DNA of 61,971 bases from Oscillospiraceae bacterium (GTDB lineage Bacteria > Bacillota > Clostridia > Oscillospirales > CAG-272): contig SVSM01000006.1 of assembly GCA_015064295.1 (NCBI GenBank), positions 1-61,971 of the forward strand. The letters run 5' to 3'. A program made the position numbers and the translations under genes. Numbering within the stretch: position 1 is the first letter of the stretch; every line of letters begins with the position of its first letter. The notes under the pieces were generated by a model. The model was not told the DNA's origin. It did no database searches and was given only the letters and a program-made list of their open reading frames with translations. Below are positions 59,081-61,971 of the stretch, in pieces.

Positions 59081-59365
59081 ATGGGACTGCAAAACACCAT
59101 GCGAGCTCTGTCCGATCCCATCCGCCGAGAGATCCTCAACCTGTTGAAGGGCGGCAGGATGGCGGCGGGGGACATCGTCGATCGCTTTGAGGTGACGGGG
59201 GCATCCATTTCCCGACACCTTTCGGTGCTGAAGGAGGCCGATCTGATCCGGGATAAGCGAGAGGGCAAGCATATTTATTACGAGCTGAACGCATCGGTTC
59301 TTGAGGAGATCCTGCTTTGGATCGCAGATTTGAAAGGAGACGAGCAACATGAACAAAAACAATAA
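59081..59365 (+). CDS. ArsR/SdpR-family transcriptional repressor
   Basis: This 94-residue winged-helix protein starts MGLQNTMRALSDPIRREIL and has the recognition helix GASISRHLSVLKEADLI. There are no metal-binding cysteines, which points to the SdpR branch rather than a metal sensor. In Bacillus SdpR is held at the membrane by SdpI. It overlaps the sdpI-like gene by 17 nt and probably represses its own operon. Confidence 0.9.
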   Translation: MGLQNTMRALSDPIRREILNLLKGGRMAAGDIVDRFEVTGASISRHLSVLKEADLIRDKREGKHIYYELNASVLEEILLWIADLKGDEQHEQKQ

Positions 59366-60443
59366 AGGAAAACGGATCCTATCCTCCATCGTTACCCTGC
59401 TCCCCATGCTGTTTGCCCTGTGCGGCAAGTGGCTGCCGGAGGAGATCGCCGTGCATTGGGGCGCCCACGGCACCGCCAACGGCTTTGCCAGCTCCGCATC
59501 CTTTTTCCTGACAATGCCGCCGATCCTGTTGGCAGTCCATTGGCTCTGCCTTGTTCTGGCCACCGTTATTGACAAAAAGAACGAGCAAAACAAGAAGGTC
59601 ACGGGCCTGATTTTCTGGATCATACCTACGATCTCGCTCTTCTGCTGCGGTATCGTCTTCGCCATCGCCCTGGGCTATACGGCGAACATCCTCTCCGTCG
59701 CGTTTCTTCTGCTCGCCGTTATGTTCATCGTCATCGGCAACTACATGCCCAAAACCACCCGTAACCTTGCCATGGGAATCAAGATCAAATGGACGCTGTC
59801 AAGCGATGAAAACTGGCGCGCCACCCACCGCTTCGCAGGAAAGCTGTACGTCATCCTGGGTATCCTGTGCCTGCCTGCCATGCTGCTTCCCGAGAAGGCC
59901 TTTCCTATCGCGACGTTGGCGCTGATCCTTCTCTGCGCCGCGCTCCCCGTCGTGTATTCCTACCGCTTCTATCGGAAGCAGTTGTCCGAGGGAACGGCCA
60001 CCAAGGAGGAATATGAGGCGGAGAATCCCATGAAGAACCAAAAAACGGTTGCCCTCGTCAGCGTGATCCTCGCTGTCGTCTTGGCCATCGTTGTCGCGTT
60101 CCTGATGCTTACGGGGGACGTGGAAACGACCTTGGGAGAAGCGTCCTTTACCGTGAAGGCTGATTTCTGGGAGGACCTGACGCTACGCTACGAGGAGGTA
60201 GACGCCATCGAGTACCGCGCCGCAGGCGTGAACGGCGAGCGTATCTGGGGCTACGGCTCGGCGCGATTGCTTCTCGGTCATTTTGAGAACGACGAATTCG
60301 GCGCCTATACCCGCTATACCTACACGGGGAATCGCCCCTGCGTGGTGATGACGGTGGATCAAAGGACCGTGGTCATCGGCGCAAGGAACGAGGAAACGGT
60401 CAAGGGAATCTACGAGCGGATCCTCGCAGAAATATCACAATAA
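59349..60443 (+). CDS. SdpI-like membrane protein with DUF1648 and C-terminal PH-like extension
   Basis: This 364-residue protein has an N-terminal DUF1648-like part (PEEIAVHWGAHGTANGFAS), about eight helices, and the SdpI signature NYMPKTTRNLAMGIKIKWTL. Residues about 260-364 form an extra soluble beta-rich domain not found in the short SdpI. In Bacillus SdpI confers immunity to a secreted toxin and sequesters SdpR; no toxin gene is visible here. A terminator follows. Confidence 0.87.
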   Translation: MNKNNKGKRILSSIVTLLPMLFALCGKWLPEEIAVHWGAHGTANGFASSASFFLTMPPILLAVHWLCLVLATVIDKKNEQNKKVTGLIFWIIPTISLFCCGIVFAIALGYTANILSVAFLLLAVMFIVIGNYMPKTTRNLAMGIKIKWTLSSDENWRATHRFAGKLYVILGILCLPAMLLPEKAFPIATLALILLCAALPVVYSYRFYRKQLSEGTATKEEYEAENPMKNQKTVALVSVILAVVLAIVVAFLMLTGDVETTLGEASFTVKADFWEDLTLRYEEVDAIEYRAAGVNGERIWGYGSARLLLGHFENDEFGAYTRYTYTGNRPCVVMTVDQRTVVIGARNEETVKGIYERILAEISQ

Positions 60444-60478
60444 AAAACAGGGAACCGAAAGGTTCCCTGTTTTTTCAT
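60444..60478. terminator. Bidirectional terminator between sdpI and ribU
   Basis: AAAAAACAGGGAACC pairs with GGTTCCCTGTTTTTT around a GAAA loop. It lies between convergent genes. Confidence 0.93.
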
Positions 60479-61179
60479 GCCTTAAACCAATGGAACTGAC
60501 CGCCGAAGACGGCGAGCAAGAGATACACGCAGATCACCGATACGACGGCGCAGATCAGAAAGATCGCGAGGGTAGTGCGGTTGAAATAGGGCTCCTTGGC
60601 GGCAGAGGATCTCGGTAAGAAGCCGCTCCGCCGCAAGGCCGAGGCAAGAGGCTTGTAGAGGATCATGACCAGAGCTCCGTTCATGACGTACTTAATGGCG
60701 TTAAAGGGCAACAAAAGCGGCAGGATCATGGCCGCAACGCCCCCCGTTGAAAGGCCGGTGTAGAGCGGCGTGATAAGAAGATTCAGACCCAGCATGGTGA
60801 TGACCGTCGTGACGATGGCCAGGCCAATGCCTCCCCACGCGCCGCCCACGGTTTTCTTCCATTTCGGCAGGTATCGGTAGACGCCGGAGGCCACGCAGGC
60901 AAACACGGCACTGGAGGTAAAATTCATGATGGCCCCCCAATGGCCGGTGCCGCTTCCCCAAGCCATTTCCAGCAGGGCGACAACGAACGAGATGATAACG
61001 CCCGTGAAAGGACCAAAGAGCATGGCGGCCACCGTGATGACGGCGTCCTTCACGTCAAAGGTCAGAAACCCGCCGATGCCGGCGATCTGTACCGTCTTCG
61101 ACAGAACGAAGGCTGCCGCGCAAAAGAGCGCCGTAACGGTCAACCGTTTGATTTTATCGATATGTTGCATCGTTTTCAT
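60475..61179 (-). CDS. ribU: Riboflavin ECF transporter S component RibU
   Basis: This 234-residue membrane protein has about six helices and fits the ECF substrate-binding (S) component family (FLTFDVKDAVITVAAMLFGP, then AMNFTSS-type region). The FMN riboswitch directly upstream identifies the substrate as riboflavin. It needs the shared EcfA/A'/T module encoded elsewhere. I choose ATG 61179 (GGGAG upstream); the longer frame runs into the riboswitch. Confidence 0.92.
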   Translation of the reverse strand: MKTMQHIDKIKRLTVTALFCAAAFVLSKTVQIAGIGGFLTFDVKDAVITVAAMLFGPFTGVIISFVVALLEMAWGSGTGHWGAIMNFTSSAVFACVASGVYRYLPKWKKTVGGAWGGIGLAIVTTVITMLGLNLLITPLYTGLSTGGVAAMILPLLLPFNAIKYVMNGALVMILYKPLASALRRSGFLPRSSAAKEPYFNRTTLAIFLICAVVSVICVYLLLAVFGGQFHWFKA

Positions 61180-61205
61180 AAATAAACTCCCTCTGTTGTC
61201 GGGGA

Positions 61206-61247
61206 AAGAAAAAAGCTTTCGCCGCCGAGAAAACGGGCGCGAAAGCT
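61206..61247 (-). terminator. Expression-platform terminator of the FMN riboswitch
   Basis: AGCTTTCGC (61214-61222) pairs with GCGAAAGCT (61239-61247), followed on the minus strand by a T-run (61208-61213). It lies between the aptamer and ribU, so FMN binding should cause early termination. Confidence 0.88.
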
Positions 61248-61252
61248 GACCT

Positions 61253-61368
61253 TCTTTTTCCATCCGGACTGTAACCGTCGGTACAGGAATTTCGCCTGTT
61301 CGGCGCCTCCCAAGGGAGACGTTCGCGGACTGTCACCGCCGGTGTGGACTTTCACCACGCCCCAAAGA
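61253..61368 (-). promoter_or_regulatory. FMN riboswitch (RFN element) upstream of ribU
   Basis: On the minus strand the conserved RFN blocks appear in order: GTGAAAGTCCACACCGGCGG, AGTCCGCGA, a variable stem, CAGGCGAAATTCCTGTACCG and ACAGTCCGGATGG. This is a canonical FMN aptamer that reduces ribU expression when FMN is plentiful. Confidence 0.96.
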
Positions 61369-61370
61369 TT

Positions 61371-61690
61371 GAATTGAATAGGATTGAGCAGGGTGCTGCC
61401 CTGCACCCGCTTGGGAACTTCTTGAAAGAATGTTTCCGTAGATAATTTGTGCAACAAATTATCTACGGACCTTCAAGAACTTTGAATGGCGAAAAACTGT
61501 GTTTTTCGCTAAGGAGGTCTTGGATTGCGGGATAAGATGGTTGCTATTAGTATATGCGGAAAAACCAAAACTCTTCTTGCCCAAAACGTAGTTTTGGGCT
61601 ATTAAAAGTTTTTTGGAATCCAAAACCTTTTTTTCAAAAAAGGTTTTGGCGGGGGTACGGGGGCGGCGCCCCCGCAGACGCGGCGTCCTA
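61371..61690. repeat. Gene-free region with stacked hairpins, including composite repeat copy B
   Basis: It holds GGGTGC...GCACCC (61391-61408), a perfect 15-bp inverted repeat CCGTAGATAATTTGT (61436-61468), GCGAAAAAC...GTTTTTCGC (about 61489-61510), and a second copy (61577-61680) of the composite repeat at 11303-11405: TTGCCCAAAACG-TAGTTTTGGGC, an arm pair CCAAAACC/GGTTTTGG and a GGGGGC/GCCCCC stem. No gene is seen. Confidence 0.7.
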
Positions 61691-61728
61691 AAAAATCATC
61701 GCCATGCCGGTGGGCATGGCGATGATAA
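61690..61728 (-). terminator. Terminator of tuf
   Basis: A perfect 13-bp stem (61696-61708 with 61713-61725) is followed by six T on the minus strand. Confidence 0.92.
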
Positions 61729-61736
61729 GGGATCAA

Positions 61737-61971
61737 TTAAGCGTCGATCTCGGTAACAACGCCGGAACCAACGGTTCTACCACCCTCACGGATAGCGAAA
61801 CGGAGACCCTTCTCGATAGCGATAGGAGTAATGAGCTCAACGGTCATGACAACGTTATCGCCGGGGCGGCACATTTCGGTATCAGCGGGAAGGCTGATGG
61901 TACCGGTAACGTCAGTGGTACGGAAGTAGAACTGAGGACGGTAGCCGGGGAAGAAGGGCTTGGAACGGCCG
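61737..61971 (-). CDS. tuf: Elongation factor Tu, 3' end only
   Basis: The minus strand from the window edge to 61737 encodes the C-terminal 77 residues of EF-Tu (domain 3), including [35 protein letters not shown] and the ending [10 protein letters not shown]. The start lies outside the window. EF-Tu delivers aminoacyl-tRNA to the ribosome. Confidence 0.97.
   Translation of the reverse strand, partial: GRSKPFFPGYRPQFYFRTTDVTGTISLPADTEMCRPGDNVVMTVELITPIAIEKGLRFAIREGGRTVGSGVVTEIDA

Noticed and set aside
59349-60443. Possible SdpC-like toxin gene near sdpI
   Set aside because: No short secreted frame with the expected hydrophobic hairpin is visible on either strand around sdpR-sdpI.

Overview
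The window looks like chromosomal DNA of an anaerobic, spore-forming member of the Clostridia, probably from the Oscillospiraceae/Ruminococcaceae side. The evidence is SpoVT, a SpoVB-type flippase, a SigG remnant, HemZ, a SCIFF peptide with its maturase, CdaA/CdaR, AAAGGAG-type ribosome binding sites and textbook TTGACA-17-TATAAT promoters. The core genes are GC-rich. The block between about 20.4 and 37.3 kb is visibly more AT-rich and carries mobile-element genes.

Layout. 1-1.9 kb: a LarA-type racemase cut by the window edge, then spoVT. 1.9-18 kb (minus strand): housekeeping genes, namely a SpoVB-like flippase, a uridine-kinase-like protein, hemZ, dtd-relA-recJ, an FAD-dependent oxidoreductase, cdaR-cdaA, a half-length TSUP transporter, a broken sigG, a small membrane protein and prfB. 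18.3-20.4 kb: a BlaI/BlaR1 pair with clear palindromic operators. 20.4-37.3 kb: an accessory island. 37.4-39 kb: tRNA-Ala(GGC), murI and a YfbR-like nucleotidase. 39.4-52.2 kb: a seven-gene carbohydrate-uptake operon with a giant binding protein, two permease pairs and two large accessory proteins, but no ATPase. 52.2-55.2 kb: an Orn/Lys/Arg decarboxylase-like protein, the SCIFF maturase and the SCIFF peptide. 55.3-58.9 kb: a membrane-anchored protein divergent from a family 2 glycosidase. 59-60.4 kb: sdpR-sdpI. 60.5-61.4 kb: RibU under an FMN riboswitch. 61.7 kb to the end: the 3' end of tuf.

The main discovery is in the island. An 11-gene minus-strand operon (34814 down to 23165) encodes a full ubiquitin-like conjugation pathway: a YukD/ubiquitin-like protein, an E1 (ThiF-type), an E2 with a canonical HPN...C active site fused to a membrane region and a C-terminal FHA domain, two paralogous membrane-anchored JAMM peptidases (one with an external LysM), three membrane-anchored prokaryotic-RING proteins and a tethered trypsin-like protease. 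It is headed by an XRE repressor and an ImmA-like metallopeptidase. Almost every component is membrane-bound, so the pathway seems to act at the envelope. The family members are known from comparative genomics, and related bacterial operons have been shown to act in antiviral defence. I know of no experimental description of this membrane/FHA/LysM version.

The operon's strong promoter (-35 at 34927-34932, -10 at 34904-34909) lies with a tyrosine recombinase gene inside a segment bounded by a perfect 20-bp inverted repeat (34849-34868 and 36285-36304). One copy sits in the operon's 5' leader. This is the geometry of a phase-variation switch: inversion would point the promoter away from the operon and place the recombinase's terminator in front of it. 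The recombinase may therefore turn the ubiquitin-like system on and off.

The other main anomaly is sigG. Only its 3' part remains, and about six GC-rich tandem repeats sit where region 2 should be encoded.
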